The translations under genes were made by a program, and so were the position numbers. A stretch of 64,000 nucleotides of DNA from Puntigrus tetrazona (lineage: Eukaryota > Chordata > Actinopteri > Cypriniformes > Cyprinidae). The stretch's first letter is position 1. The number at the start of each line of letters is the position of its first letter. The notes beneath the pieces were generated by a model, which did no database searches, was not told the origin of the DNA, and was given only the letters and a program-made list of their open reading frames with translations. Shown here piece by piece: positions 35,308 through 51,033 of this stretch. The stretch covers positions 13,002,645 through 13,066,644 of the forward strand of contig NC_056715.1 of assembly GCF_018831695.1 (NCBI RefSeq), written 5' to 3'.

Positions 35308-37179
35308 CCGTATTTTTACAATATCATGCAATTCAAAAATGCGAATAGTATATTTCATCACCATGTTTAAAAATAAGACCCAACTCACAACATTCATGAG
35401 ATGTGGTATGCAGGCCCCGAGAAGTGACCGCAGCCTCGACCTCGTGCGTGCCTGGGTTCGTGAAAATAGTTTTGCCTGCCAAGGTTGTCTTTGAGCTATG
35501 GGCTTCTTTCTACTTAAGACCTTGCTCTTACTTTAGATCCCTCCTCCTAGCCTCCACAGTCAACAGATGAAGAATATGCTCAAGCTTTGACATGATCTTA
35601 TTGTTATCTGAATACGGTTAAATGGACTTCTTCCTAATCGGATAAAAACGTAAGATTATCCCCAAAACGCACGGGATGTTTTCATTGTAAATTAAGTCAT
35701 GTATCCATCATTTGTGCTTTTATGACTAAGGCAAGCGTACATAAATAACCAGCATTTTGTAAGCGGCCCCTATCTTTAATGAACGTTCGACTGATATAAT
35801 AAAAGAGAACAGTAGTCTATTGTCTATCCCAAGTTTGATTTGCGCACAGAAAATGTTGCTTTGCAGCACATGTGAACATTACCAATTAACTCGCATTTAC
35901 AGCTGTCTTTGAATTAACACGCTAAAATAAAGTTCTGCTTTATGGAAGAAAAAAAAACCCCATAGGATTATACGGACACATTATTTAGAGAGCCATTAGC
36001 CAATCAAATGTTGATTTCTCACCATCCTATCAGGTGCTTCAGCATGTAAGCAGATTTCTCAAAGCCTTAACCTACTTTTCTGCAGTCGCCGTTCCTGCTC
36101 TTTGTCGAAATTAAAAAGTGTATTCAGAACGCAGCACATTACTGGTTTTCCTCAATAAACGTAGAAGTTTTCCCCCTCTTCTTTTTTTTTTAATAGTGGT
36201 TTTAAAGCCACCGCATTGCGTTCTTTGACAGCTCGTTTAAACGAGATGTGAAGTGACCCAGCACAGCATCGTGAGCAACGATTGAAACATTTTTTATTGA
36301 TGCTAAACAAATCATATCATGCCAGCCTACATGTAAAATAAATCAAGCAGTTCGTGTGATGCCGGACGTAATTAATTGCGGTACCCTAAAAAAACCCCGC
36401 TATTGAAAAATCCTCCAAAGAACATTTCAGTGGTCTCATTCATTCCAAAGCATGTTTGGGCTGTCAGAGCAAATGACAGCGGCGCAGCTGTTTGACCTAT
36501 TAATGAGATTATTTACTGTACGTGTTGATCAAAATTCTTGAGCAAATTTGGGTTAGAAAAGCCATCTGCAAATGCATTCAAAACCAAACTTGTTACAGTA
36601 ATTACTGTTATTATTAGACAAATTATTACGCGCATTATTATTATTTTCGATTATTATAGCTTGCGTTATTATCCATATCGCCGATTTTAGTATGTGATGT
36701 ATTTTTAATAACATGCGTCCCTCGAGATTTTTACCTGATGGTGAGTATTCCCCCCCCGACAGCATTCCGTACAAGCATTATGTGTTTTATTTTTATTCTT
36801 AACTTCTTTTAAAAAAAAAACTTAACAACAACAACTTTCCTTCAAGTTTAGAATAGGATTCAATCTCGCAGCAACAAGCCTTTTTCTTTTCCTTGAACGA
36901 GGACAAAAGGAAAGGCGTGTTGTTCGCTCAGTTTCCATGTCGCAAGCAAATGTTATTGTGAGTGAATAAACGACTGGGAAGGCAGGATTTTTAGCCGCAG
37001 TGAATTTCTTTTCCAAAACAGGTGTTCCAACTTATTTTGTTAGCATCTTTCCCCAAAGGCACACTCGGAGTGCGAGCTTAGTGGAAAAATACATGACAAC
37101 ATTAAAGCAGTGGTGTTTGGAGAAGGAAAACGCCTCTTAGGTGTAGAGGAAACCTGTTTATTAACACCGCCACCTCTGA
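35304..37179. other. Upstream non-coding sequence with possible conserved block
   Basis: No gene is seen. About 36200-36560 is repeat-poor, with ATTAATTG, GGCGCAGCTGTTTGACC and CTATTAATGAGATTATTTAC. These combine homeobox cores with an E-box/TGAC-like motif, as expected of a developmental enhancer. This is inference only. Confidence 0.35.
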
Positions 37180-38110
37180 TCTCCCTGTCACCTTTCTGCT
37201 GGACGCCCGGGCGCTGGATGTCTTGGACCCGCTCGCGTTTCCCGAGGGAAAAAGACCGGGCACTTAAACCTCGCATCGAATAGCGCAATAAATGTTAAAA
37301 GTCTGCGGAAAGTGATTGTTTCCGTTTTGCGCAACGATTTAATAGCCGTCGATGCCTTTGCAAAGTTGGACGACTCTTGCGTTAAACCGTAGTTAGAAAC
37401 ACAATGTTGAATGCATTTACAGAGAGTGAGGAAAAAAATAAACGAAACTTTATCTCAGCAAATTGACCGCGCCGCTTTCTCGACGCCGTCTGTTTGAGAA
37501 GACAGCGTGCTCACCTGCTCTCCCACAGACCTTTTTTTTCTCCACTCAGCCCACAGATATTACGAGAAAAGAAGTGCTTGAAGATGTCGACGTGAATTAG
37601 GCTGCTTGTTTGAATTTAGATACGTTTTGTTGTTTGGAACGGCACGAGAGTTTAATTCTAATAGCGTTACAACTTTATTCGCTTTCTGCCTCTGAGTTTC
37701 AGCATCCGTCCTGCGCTGGAGAGCTATCAGTTAGGCTCGACTCCGCGTGCAGCCTGCATCTCTCCACTCTGTGAATTATTTAATGGCTTTAAGGATGGTG
37801 ACATTTTTAAAGAAAATGACCGTCGGTAATTATCGGATGGGTTCTGTCTCGCGCGGTTCGAGTGGTTTTTTTTGGCGCCCCTAGCGCATGTTCAGCGGCT
37901 GCGCGAAGTACCTTAAAACGTCCTAAATAAACACTAACGATTTCGTTGCGTGGTATCGCGATAAATGATAACAGCGCTTGCGTTTACTGACGCGCAGTCC
38001 GATACTGACCGCGCTGGAAGAGCTGTTGCTATGGTTACGAGCGTTCCGGCGGGTTCTGTTCGCGAGCGTTTACATTTAGCGCGAATATAACTTGCGATCA
38101 AATTGTTGAT
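37180..38110. promoter_or_regulatory. CpG-dense region with X-box-like motif
   Basis: CpG dinucleotides are far denser than in the surroundings: by hand count about 30 in the 240 bases from 37861 to 38100. GTTGCTATGGTTAC at 38025-38038 fits the RFX X-box half-site arrangement. It may be an alternative or divergent promoter (for example of an antisense non-coding RNA) or a bivalent CpG island of the prox1a locus. No coding exon is recognised. Confidence 0.4.
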
Positions 38111-41100
38111 TAAAACAAAAAAAATGCATTTTGTTGTTACGCCCCCGTGCTCCTGTTAGGCTAATCATTTTAGTTGAGTGAGATTTTAGTGGTTTATTTA
38201 ATTTTATGGTTTACGTAATTATTTTTGTAGTCTAAATAAAGACATATGCTTGCTTTTAGACCAGAATGTATGACTTTACCCCAGTGACATATTTCATTTT
38301 CTATGTCTTGGTTCAATTGAGCTGTTTATTTAAAAAAAAAAAAAAAAAAATTAAACAATCTAGCCTTCTGTTTTTTGGTGGCAACATCTAAAGGCCATCC
38401 AGAATCACATTGGATTTCTGTTCTATTTAACGCGTTTTGCTCAGGATAAGTTTGTGCTGTGGTGTTTCCAAGATGAGTCAGTTATTCATAGTAAGCTGGC
38501 GCAGTTTGCATAACCGACTGAGAGAGGGTTTGTATAACTTTAATCCATCCCACAGTTAGAGCATACATTTATTCAAAGGACCAAAGTTGATATCCCAAAT
38601 AAATTAGCAATTCAGATGCAATATCAACAAACAAGGCCAAAAAAAAGAAGTCAACTGGGCTTCATATGTCACTTCTGTGGATTACAGATGTCCTGGGGGC
38701 TAGTGGTAAAGAGAGGATCAGTGGGATAGACTGCCAACAGATAAACAGTATCTAATGCTGTGTGGACACTGACGTTGCCCTTTCATTCTGATCTATGACC
38801 TGCTACCTGAACCCTAACGCGAGACACCATGGAAAAACTGCTCTCAAATGTACTTTAAAGCTCAAACAAACAAAATCCTCGAGCACTGGCGTAAGTTTAT
38901 GCGCTCTGCAGGACATTTTCGCAAGACTTTTGCCTCAAAGTCTCTCTGCTGATGTGGCAGCAATATGCGTTTCTTTGTCTCTAGTTGTGAAGCACTGCAT
39001 AATTGTAATATTAGTCTTGTTCCATAATATTCTATCACGTCTCTGAGCAGAACAGATAATATCCTCCACCTTACTAATCACGCTGAAATTGAAAGGCCAT
39101 ATGAGGCAAAGAGAATAGAAGGGGAGAGATGTAATAAGACTAGATTAGGGGTGACAGCACACAAGAATAGATATAAAAAGGGGAATATTACTGCACTGTA
39201 GATGCTGTTGTGCACAAATTCAGTCAGCTTCCAGGGGCCATCAAGATTCAGGGAGTAGCTATTATTCTACACATTAGCGCAGGCTAGCTAAAAGCTCTTA
39301 TGCTTGAAGGGGTCTTGGAGGTCTTCAGGAAAAAGGATGTGGCACTAAGAGTGGGCAGTGTTTAAGAGACCCCTGGTACTCCGCGAAAATGGGAGGCTCT
39401 CGATGTGACAATGTGACATGCCTGATTCATTTACAAGACTGTCGGAGCAGGGAATCGAATATGGTATATCGGGACGTGAAAACGATGTTACGACATGTAA
39501 CCATTACCGTCACTCTGAAAAGTAAGGAGGGAAAACAAAAGAACAGGCTGATGGCCAGATGTGAGGTAACAGAATATGATGGCTTTACAGCATGTAAGGT
39601 GTTTAACGTGCGTTCCCTTTAATGTGACTGAAGTAAGTTCAGGACTCTTGTGGGACTGATGAACCCCAGGCTGTGCTATCAGATATAACGGCTTAATTCT
39701 ACACGATTATACCTACTGTTTACTGGTAAACACTAACAATCAATGCTGTTTTTGTGCCATGGACAGAGTGAAGCCTTAATGCAAACACACTCTAGGTTGA
39801 AAGGTCACTTTCTTCAGCTAAAAAAAGCGGTAGCGGGATCGAAAGAGAGAGAGAGAGCGATCTTCGTTAGGTAGAAATGGATAGAAAAAAATTTGATTGA
39901 AAAGAAAGCCATGTGCACTTTCCATATCTAGTGGAATATAAGGTTTAAATCGCAGGTAGTTTGGGTCAGCAAATGCTCAGCATCATGAAAATGACAGATA
40001 AATACGTTACTTCGAAATCCTCCTCTTTTTGTCTGTCTCAAGGCGCACAAAACAATTTAGGAAGACTTTTAAAATTATTCATTTGTGCAACCTCCAAAAA
40101 CAATCCCAACGTTTTAACCGGTTGCTTATTCCATAGTGTCCATATGTATTTATTCATTTCTCTGCTGTGTTTTTTCCCCTTAAATTCACTGCCGAGGTCT
40201 TAAACTTAACACGTAATTACACAATCGTGAGCCCTGCCTGTGATAAGCTTTTGAATGAATGAGTAGCCGCTGAGACTAAATTGCTCTCGCTCTCCTGCTC
40301 CCTCCTGTCGCGTCTGGCCGTTAGGTCAGGGTTTGAGGCGAGTTGGCAGTGCGGAGAGGACCAGGCCTGGCCCCGTGCCTCAGTGCCTGCGGGACCCTAC
40401 CCAGACTGCCACGGCCCCTCTGGCCTTCAGAATGAATAGAGGTCTTCAGACACCAGTGCACTGAACTGAGGCAGCCTTTTCAGCAAACAATCCTATCTGC
40501 TTCCTCTCCACTCCAGTCCTCCTGCAACTTCACTGAACTCGTCCAGTTTGTCAGGGGGGCTTATTTTTTGTTGTTTTATTTCCATGTTTCCCACTCTGTG
40601 AAGAAGAAGGAAAAAAAAAAGACCTAGAATGCTGGAAATGGCCCCGAAAAAAATACTGAGGGGAGAGGACCTTTTGAAAGGGTTGTTGCATCACGGTGTT
40701 AGCCTTGATGAAATTGTCAGCTCATGCATGTGCTTGTGGATCTGAATAAAATGAAAATAAACACGTTGTTGCTATTTAATGGATTTTTTTGAAGAGCATA
40801 TTTGCTTAAAACACGAGAAAAAAAAAATCCTTTTTACAGTCTGATCTGTTGATCTACATGATATGGAAAATTGTTTGGGGAAATGTTCATTTATGTGTAC
40901 ATTTCATAAGAGAGATCACAGGTTCGGTTGCTTATTCGGCTGTGTTCATCAACTTCTGCATTGCATGCATTAGAAGAAAGAAAAGGAAACGCTAGCCAGT
41001 TAAACAACGCTTAGTTTGAAATTATTTGAGCTACATTTTTGTATAAAAGCACTGTTCACTTGAGCATCATCATCACAGAGAGACTGTTCAAATGATGTCA

Positions 41101-43480
41101 CAATATATTATTCTGCGCGCTATGAACACTTCAATAGCAAAAATAGATGACAGAGATCCGGAGAATGAATAATCACAAAAACAATAGACAATTAGTGTTC
41201 ATCCCCTGTTTTTTTTTTTATCAAATTGCTGAACACATAAATCGCTACTGAGAGAGTCCTTTAGGAATTTTTTTTCCTCCTATAAAAATGAGGATAAAGG
41301 ATTAATTCGAACGTCCAGAAAGTAGGCCAGTCATGGGCTCTACAGCAGCGCACTTAATGAAAATCAATTAGGATTATCCTTATTCTTCCCTTCAATGAAA
41401 TCACAATACACTTTGCCTCTTTCTTCCGACAAGCACGTAAGGAAAAGCCTTAGGCTGTTTGGACGGTAACAAGGATGTTACGACGACATAATATAGTGAA
41501 AATATGTAAATAATTACTAATTAGGCTTATGTTCACTCTACCTGAATGAAATTTGTCTTGAAGGAGGACATGATACTTTACTTACTGTACTGAGCATGCA
41601 ACGGTTAATGCCTGATTATGTTAATGCAAGTACTAATATGTCTATTTCTGACTCTGGATCAAATAACGCACTGTTTAAATTGACTCAAGTGGTAATCTAT
41701 TTGATTAGGGGTGGAGCCACGTCAGGTCACGGCTGTAAGCAACAATGTCTGCGTTTAGTTGGCAGAAAAGGAGATTTGTGTCCATTTGATGATGGGTTAG
41801 AAGGTTAGAAAGGTATAGGATTATTTTTGCTGCAGTTTAACACTTAAATGAATAGAAAAATGGCTATGTCTAGGCATTCATCGTCTTATTTGTATTCATA
41901 GTATATGCCACGTTTCTTTGAGGATTTTAGTTGGATAATGGCATCCTGCTGGAATTTGGACAAATCAAATGTTGATCTTGCATCAAAATAAATCAATTTG
42001 TGATTAAAATTATGGATCAGTCTCAGATTCCTTTGAAACGTCCACTAGTCAAAAATTAGGGATTCATTCTAATGCAAGGGTTTCAGAGCGTGCTGCATTT
42101 ATTTGGGTCATTTTCCATGGCTTGGTAAAACGGAGAGGTTTTTTTGGCCACCCATCCACCATATTAAGCACCCCACCTGCTGATGATTACCCATAAACAC
42201 TTCTTTCTGCTGAGATGTACCTGGCAATTAGTCTTTGAAATGCCCCATGCTTGATTTACCTTAGCAGTACAGGTGAATGGCGATGCACTCAAACTGCTCG
42301 ACCTCTCGTGGTGCTTTGCGGTTTGTTTACAAGCTTTTTTTTGGCGCTGAAATGAAAAACAGAAGGGAAAAAAAACGGTGTACGGGATGCTTATAATTAT
42401 TCTCCCAGAAGATTTGCTTCCGTAATTACAATGCGATACTGACATTTAGAAAAATGCATAGAGGTCCGCTCGGAGCTGCCATGTGAAATATAAATACGTG
42501 TTATTATAGTTTGTAATATGGCCTGCGTCATAGATGTATAAGAATAAATGACAGTGCAGTTCTTCAAAGCTGTATTAGTTCAAAACATCAGTGAAACGGG
42601 AAAAAAAAGACCATGTGGTCTTTTTCTGAACAGTGGTGTGGGCATGTACAGAAAGCAGGACATCTGGCTGGTGTACAGTGGCAACAGGTATTGTTGTTTT
42701 TGAATGGAATCTATGTTAGTAGGCCTGACTGGTTCACCTCTTACTACTAAATACTAGATAAGAAAGCTTTGAAGAATCATCAGATGGGATCGAGTTTTTA
42801 ATTTCATAAAAAAACTAATAAAATAATTCATGCAAAGTGCATTTAAATCTAAATTTTCAGTTCGGTATATATGCAGTGTTAATCACATTGTTAACAAGAA
42901 GTTTTAAATAATTAAATGAATCAATTAACTGACTGGTTAATCAATTAAAAATAAAAAAGACAGTTATGGCCTGTTTAACCACTTGTTCCACTGGTTAACT
43001 GTGAAGGAAAAAAAAACTCACAAAATGCTAACAAAGTTCTTGAAAAATGACATAGAAATGACCAGTAACACTATGAATTTAATTAAATGTTACGTTTTAA
43101 AATAGGATGCCTGAATTGATAAATTCTTAATCTTTGTTTTATTTAAAACATTACGCAACTAATAAAAAAATAAAATGCAACCAATTATGGTTTATCTGTA
43201 AGTACGGTTATTTAAAGTAACTGTTCCACTCATTAAAAAAAATATATAATAGCTGTAAATTAAACACTGTACAGTTGTCACAGCGTATAGGGACAATATT
43301 CCATAATGGCAGCATCACATATATATAATGATGTATACTCGACTGTTTTAAGATAGGAACAGTTGGTAAATCAGTGTCTTTCAGCGAGTGGTGATAATGG
43401 ATGATAGCGAGAGCGAGGGAGGGAAGAGGAATTAAGCGTGTGTTGTTCCTTATGTTAAGGTGATGTGTTGTTCTGCTCAT
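38111..43480. other. Intergenic, no gene seen
   Basis: Contains A/T runs (for example 38331-38350), a short GA repeat near 39846-39857, a GC-richer block with CCTGCGGGACCCTACC near 40310-40440, and AT-rich sequence. Short open frames here have no recognisable family. Confidence 0.6.
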
Positions 43481-44867
43481 TACCAATGTTTGACCATATG
43501 ACACGCATCATCTGAGCGTAATGCATTATCCATGAGCTCAGCCTCTCCAAGGAGCCGGTCGACTTTCTCAACCTGCTCCTTCTGGAGAAAAACAAACAAC
43601 AGGTGCATGTACCCGTGTCCTCCTCTCTTTCATGTCTTATTCTATCTGCTGCCACCTTATGAGCATGAAAGGCCGCATTGTTGCAGCAGCGAGGATGATT
43701 TGCCGGCTAATTTGTTCGGAATATACTGTACTTTGACATGTTTTGAATTGCTCGTGACTGATTGTTTCACTAATCGCCTCTAATCCTTTTATCTGAAGCT
43801 TAACTACTTGATCTTAACTAATTTCCTTCCCCTTCCAGTTCCGTACACCTGATTTATGGGCTTGCAGACATGAATTTTGCCCAGGTATAAAAGGAGACCC
43901 CCGAACCATAAAGCTGCATCCTTCGTTAAAGCTCTCAAAGACTTCCTAAAGGGAAAAAGTGGTCATTTCTGCTATAAATCATGGCAGCGCATGAGTGAAG
44001 GGCAGTGCGCACCTTGTCCGCACACCACCGTGAAGCGTAAAGTAAACCATAACATCCTGCATATTGTGTGTCAGAGCCAGGAGAGGTCACTTCCGGTCGT
44101 CTGAGCGCGTGAGCACGTGTCTAAACTACTCTGTCTTCAAACGGGTCTGTCCACTTAAGCCATTTTGAGGAAGAGCTTTTTTTCTCTCTCTTAGTGACTA
44201 CTTCCTGTCTGAAGAGCTAAATAGGGGAAGTGGTCATTTAACAGAAAGATGGGCCTCTCACTGTCTAATTTTTGCGGCGCTTTGTCTGAGGCAGCGCTGG
44301 TACCTGGGGACTAATTTTGGCTTGAAAAATAGTCCCTGCAGGCAAGTCTTGTGTTTTTGGAACGGAAAATACGTGAAGTCTCCCTAATTACTACAGTATG
44401 CTCTGATGCCTTATTCTGTGCGTAAAGAGGCATCACAAATCATCTCAAGTTTTTTGATGGATGAAAGTCAAAAGTCACCCCAAGCGGTTTTTAACTTTAA
44501 AAAGTTCCATGAGTCAGAACACTTTAATGTTTTGGTTTAAAATCACACCTAAAAACCCTTGTGATATCTTTTGTTATGAGGTAAAAGGGCTTGAGGTTTT
44601 TAAGAAAAACTCGGCAACCAACCGACGTGCATTAATGAATTTCGCACATGTTGGAACAACGAACTGAAATAGATATATAGAGGTTCTTGCAAAAGTTTTG
44701 TTTTCGTTCTTTTTTTTGTTGTCTTACCAGAAATGTTGGTATAACAGAGCTAATGAATTCACATTGGGAAACACTGTATATTTTTTTTTTCGTATGAATC
44801 AGTTTGATTAGTGAATTTAAAACAGAAAGCACTGCCTGTGAAGTATGATTCCTGAACGAGTAACTCG
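43481..44867. other. Intergenic, GC-balanced block with isolated TATA-like motif
   Basis: TATAAAAG occurs at 43886-43893, but no transcript-like structure or coding frame follows it that I can support. Confidence 0.4.
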
Positions 44868-45205
44868 GTCGCACTTTATATTAGGTGTTTTTATTTACTG
44901 ATATACTTTATTGTGGTCATACTGTTTTGGAAAACACGTTTGTTGCTGTTGAGGTGGGATACGGGTAAGTTTAGAGACAGGTTTGGTGGTATGGGTGAGT
45001 TAAGTGTGAGTTGAGGTGTAAGGGATGGGTCAACAATGTAATTATAAATGTAATTACAGAAATTAGATGTAACTATATATAGGTATTTTTAAAAATGTAA
45101 AAACGTGTGTACACAATAAGTTAATTGTACCACATTATTGATTTATATATTAATGTAAGTACACGATAGTTAAAGTCACTTAATATGTAATTGACACTTT
45201 TTAAT
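44868..45205. mobile_element. Degenerate MITE with CACTTTATATTAGGTG-type ends
   Basis: The left end GCACTTTATATTAGGTG and right end GTCACTTAATATGTAATTG are imperfect inverted repeats. The interior has the GTGTACACAATAAGTTAATT and GTAAGTACACGATAGTTAAAG motifs seen in abundant fish DNA repeats. No transposase. Boundaries approximate. Confidence 0.5.
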
Positions 45206-48080
45206 AAAAATAATACACAACCACAGTTGTGAGTGCAACTTGCAAGATTCTCACACAAATGACTCATAAGATTCGTTTATAAGATTCGAGTCAAATTCCT
45301 TTCGATTCTCTCTTTTTTAAAATATCAAACGCATCTGCTTACGACTTACGATATTGTTGTACATAAGACATAAATGAGATAATGAGATAATTGAGCCTGC
45401 TTTATAATTTTTTTTTTTTATAAACTAAACTGAGTTATATGTTATTTATATATTATTGCTAATTTGAATTGAAATAAATATTACTTTGTTAGAATTCCAG
45501 AAAGAATCATTGACAGAGCCGATTTATTATTTTTTGTTTTTTTACAATCAAAGCTCACAGAACCTTCAGAACATCTCATTGGGAAAATGCATGCTACAGA
45601 AAAACCGATCCCAGCTGTAGGACACAACAACTGAGTTGAGGAAAAAAAAATCTTTAGCACTGAGTAGATCAAACTTTTTGCTAGAGTGAGAATGATTTCA
45701 CATTGTCCCCAAAGAGGAGATTTTCCCTTGATCCTTAACTATGGGTTGAGGACAGTCACTTATGTATGAAGTTGTGACAAGCCATAATCCCTGGTGATCA
45801 TATCTCATAAAATAGAACAGAGAGAAGAGGAATCAGTTTGGAGCATTGGCCCATCTGCCACAATCACCCCACTCCAAATGACTTGGCATCAGCGTTCCCT
45901 TTCAGCTCACAAAGACACAGAAGTGCCCGATATCTTGACCCACTTCATTGGTTTGGCCTCTATGAGGATGTCAGCTGAAATGCACCAAAGAATCGATGGC
46001 TGTTTGACTAAGGAGAGCCCGTTTTTGTTTCGTACTTTGTTTTAAGACTCTGTGGAGAGGATGCAAGTGGGATGAAGAGAGAACAGGAAGGATGTTAAAG
46101 GGGATTATGTATGTGTGGCATAATGGGCTAGCTTACTCAAACAGACACTAGCTTCTTTGGGTTCAGTCAGTCATGTATAATGGGGATGACATGCAGTTTA
46201 TTTTGGATGATGAGGTAATTTCGAGTGGAGGTTTAAGAAAAGAACCGATAGATTGTGTAGTGATAACCTTTTTGTTCATCCTATTATGGGGAAGTGTCGG
46301 GCAGTAAACACAGAGGAAGAACCGTGTATCTTCCTATAATCGTCAACAGGCCATAAAATGTTATGTCATGAGAAAAAAAAGGCTGAAAGAACTAACGTGG
46401 CCATTTTTATTTTTTCATCTAGGCCTTCTTTTCATATTTTGTGCTCGGTGACCACAGAATGTTTTGTCATTCAACAGATAATTTTTCAGGATTTGGGTGA
46501 CCTGACAACAAATTTCACCATATGTATTTGTGTGGTTAAGCACAAGCTAGTTTTAATAGTCATGTTTTGATATAATAAGTAAACATCTGTCACATCGGAA
46601 TCATTAAATGACACCAGGGAGGCTCAGTGCATATGCCTCACATAATGCATCTAAATGAAACAACAAACATGCCTTACGTAATGTATTTTCTACTTTATTT
46701 TAATCTCATATTGCATGCAATTTTTTGCTTCTTTTAGAACAAACAATGCGTTGGGAATACTCTTCTGTTCTGATTAAATGTGTGAAAAAGGTTAAAAAGT
46801 AGTGTGTATTATTTTAATCAATAAATTATGCTAAACATATTTAAGTGTGCGATGTCTGTTTTTGCCTAAAATGTTAATTGACCAAAATAAAAGCGCATGG
46901 ATCCAAACTTCACTGACATTATTTATAATGAATTTGGCATTCATACAGGATCATTTTAAACCTTCGTTTTGCTAATGTAAAGTCAAGTGTAAGATACCTC
47001 CGAATGGGATTTAACGTAATAATATTTTTCTCCGTTTTCTAAATTCTGTAAAATCTGTGTCAAGGATGCAAAGGATCTCTTGAGCAGAGCCAAAATGTTG
47101 CTTCTCAGCAAAGTAAATGGACTGTGCCAAAAAGTGTCAATTAGTTTTAAAAGGCCCAAAAAAGCTTGCACAATGGTCCTCTTAATGTATGTGAACTACA
47201 CTTACCAGATGTCCTTTTTGTTTCAAACAGTTGCCTTGTTTCATGTGAGATTGAACGGTTGGAGTGGTTTAGAGTATCTTTCCCAACCATTAGTCATGGC
47301 TAACTCATTAAAACAAATACTTGATTCTTCACCTTTAAACCCATTCTTGTTCAAATAGATGGAATAACTGAGGAGATTCAGCCATCCAGCAAGAGTCCGC
47401 AGTGGGAGGAAGAGACCAGTGGCCATTTCTGAGAATTAACTGGATTGCTTCCTTTTTTGTATCGTATCTATTGTCTAAAGGAGAAATATGGTTTGTTAAA
47501 GTGACACGCAGCGTACTGAAATGATTTGACAGAACAAAGAAAGCACTGCGATGGCGTATTGTTACGTGTTTCGAAGGCAGCGAGCACTTCACTTCCATCA
47601 CGGACTAATCTCTCACAGCAGACTGAACTGAAAGTGCTATGTTATCCCCATTTCTCTGTTTTGGTTTCTGAAAGGACATAATAAATACAGTTTAAGGGTC
47701 AAGCGGGTAATTTGCCACAGTCATAGACCCTTATATATATATATATTAAACTAGAATGCACTTCCACAATCTCCTGGACAATAGAGATTTCCCATCTCCC
47801 ATCATGCCCGGATGTCTGTACACACCAGTGCCTCACAATATACATGCATAATGTTTTTTTTTTTTTCTTCATAAAACGATAATCACTCAAATCCTGATTT
47901 TCAATCCCTTGGCTCAAGCCGACAGTTTAAATAAAATCACTCCAATCCCACGGGTAGGAGAAATGAAAAGGACAAGGATTAAAAATGGTCAGACCTCTTT
48001 CTTCTCTCATACTCTCCCTGGCTCTGGATTGGATCACGACCCTTCTGTGTGTGCAGCTTAAGAGCAGACGGTGAGCTTTC

Positions 48081-48082
<2 letters not shown>
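45206..48082. other. Intergenic, no gene seen
   Basis: AT-rich sequence with a short (TA)n near 47732-47748 and short unrelated open frames. Nothing is supported as a gene. Confidence 0.6.

Positions 48083-48115
<33 letters not shown>
48083..48115. repeat. Poly(T) tract
   Basis: An uninterrupted run of about 33 T. Confidence 0.95.
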
Positions 48116-48116
<1 letters not shown>

Positions 48117-48460
48117 TGGAGCAGGAATGGGCTTACAGTATTTACTGAGGGACTGGGGGGAGTGTGTGCAACATGGAGCCTTAATTCCATAATCCCACAT
48201 CATTAGGGTTAATAGGAGACGGCCTTACAGGAAGTAGGAAATATTTTCAGACACATTGGAATTGTGTTACGGCAGTTGATTTAATATCTTAATATAAACA
48301 AAATGGGAAATTAATATAGTGGAACATGAGGTGCTAATACACACAGAACACGATTTTGTTGTTTTTATGTGCAGTTACATGTATTAGAAAGAAATAAGCA
48401 ATGGAGGATCTTGCATTACAGGGTTAAAATGATCTAAAATATATATTTTTGTGTCTGTGC

Positions 48461-48461
<1 letters not shown>

Positions 48462-48538
<77 letters not shown>
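48462..48538. repeat. (TA)n microsatellite
   Basis: About 38 TA units, followed by TA-rich sequence and a short CA run. Confidence 0.96.
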
Positions 48539-50088
<1,550 letters not shown>

Positions 50089-50090
<2 letters not shown>

Positions 50091-50999
50091 ACAAGACATA
50101 ATGAATCATACTAAAGTTACATTTAATTGGTTCAGTAAACCCACTTTAAACATCACTGTAGCTAGTTACTACTGTTAATGAAAAAGTTTACTTAGTTAGA
50201 AAATGTTCAAGTTAGTTACTCCCCAACATTGGGTCAAAGTTTCAGAAAAACAACAGAACGCCTCGAGATCAGAGAATACATGCATGTGCTGTCAGATGAT
50301 TTGAGATTGCGTGCGGTATTATAGCGTGAATACGGTAAACACTATCGTCAGACCTTAAGCCTGCTTAGATACAAACATTGCTGAAATCCTTATCTCTGTC
50401 TCTCTCGGAATCTGTCTCATGGCCATCTGTTCTGGTTTCTCTGAGAAGGAGCTTGGCGTTTAGAGCGTTCATTAGAAAGTAAAAGGCTTTTTCTACTCTA
50501 AATCTTCCACCGTGGCTTGGTACGAGGGTCATGGCTTTAATATCCTCCGCAGTGGCTCCTCTTACTCCTGGGCATATGTTAGGAGTAAGTTAGCATCTGC
50601 TTCTTGAGTAAGGATCTGGGATGGCCTTCTGTGCCAAGGATTCTCACATACAGGACTGCCAGTGAAGGCTAAAGTCTGAACGGCAGCCGCTAGAGACGCT
50701 GATCAACTTTGCTTTTTTCTGATTTGACAGCACAGGTTAAGAATATGGTTTATATCATCTGAATAAATTACTATATTTGTTTTGAAATGATAGCATGTCC
50801 ATATGTATCCTGTCTGTCTGTCTGTAATGTGTAATGTAATATATTGTTACGTAATGTTAAGTAATGTAATATATTGTTACACTGTTGAAACCTGTCTTTT
50901 TTTTAAATGTATTTTAAAAGCATGTATTACTGTTAATATGCAGATTTCATGCATTAATAAACAGTTTTATCATTATCAATGTTTTTACGGCTTAATATT

Positions 51000-51033
<34 letters not shown>

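Noticed and set aside
43886..43893. TATAAAAG as a promoter for a new gene
   Set aside because: An isolated motif with no supported exon, CpG context or downstream reading frame.
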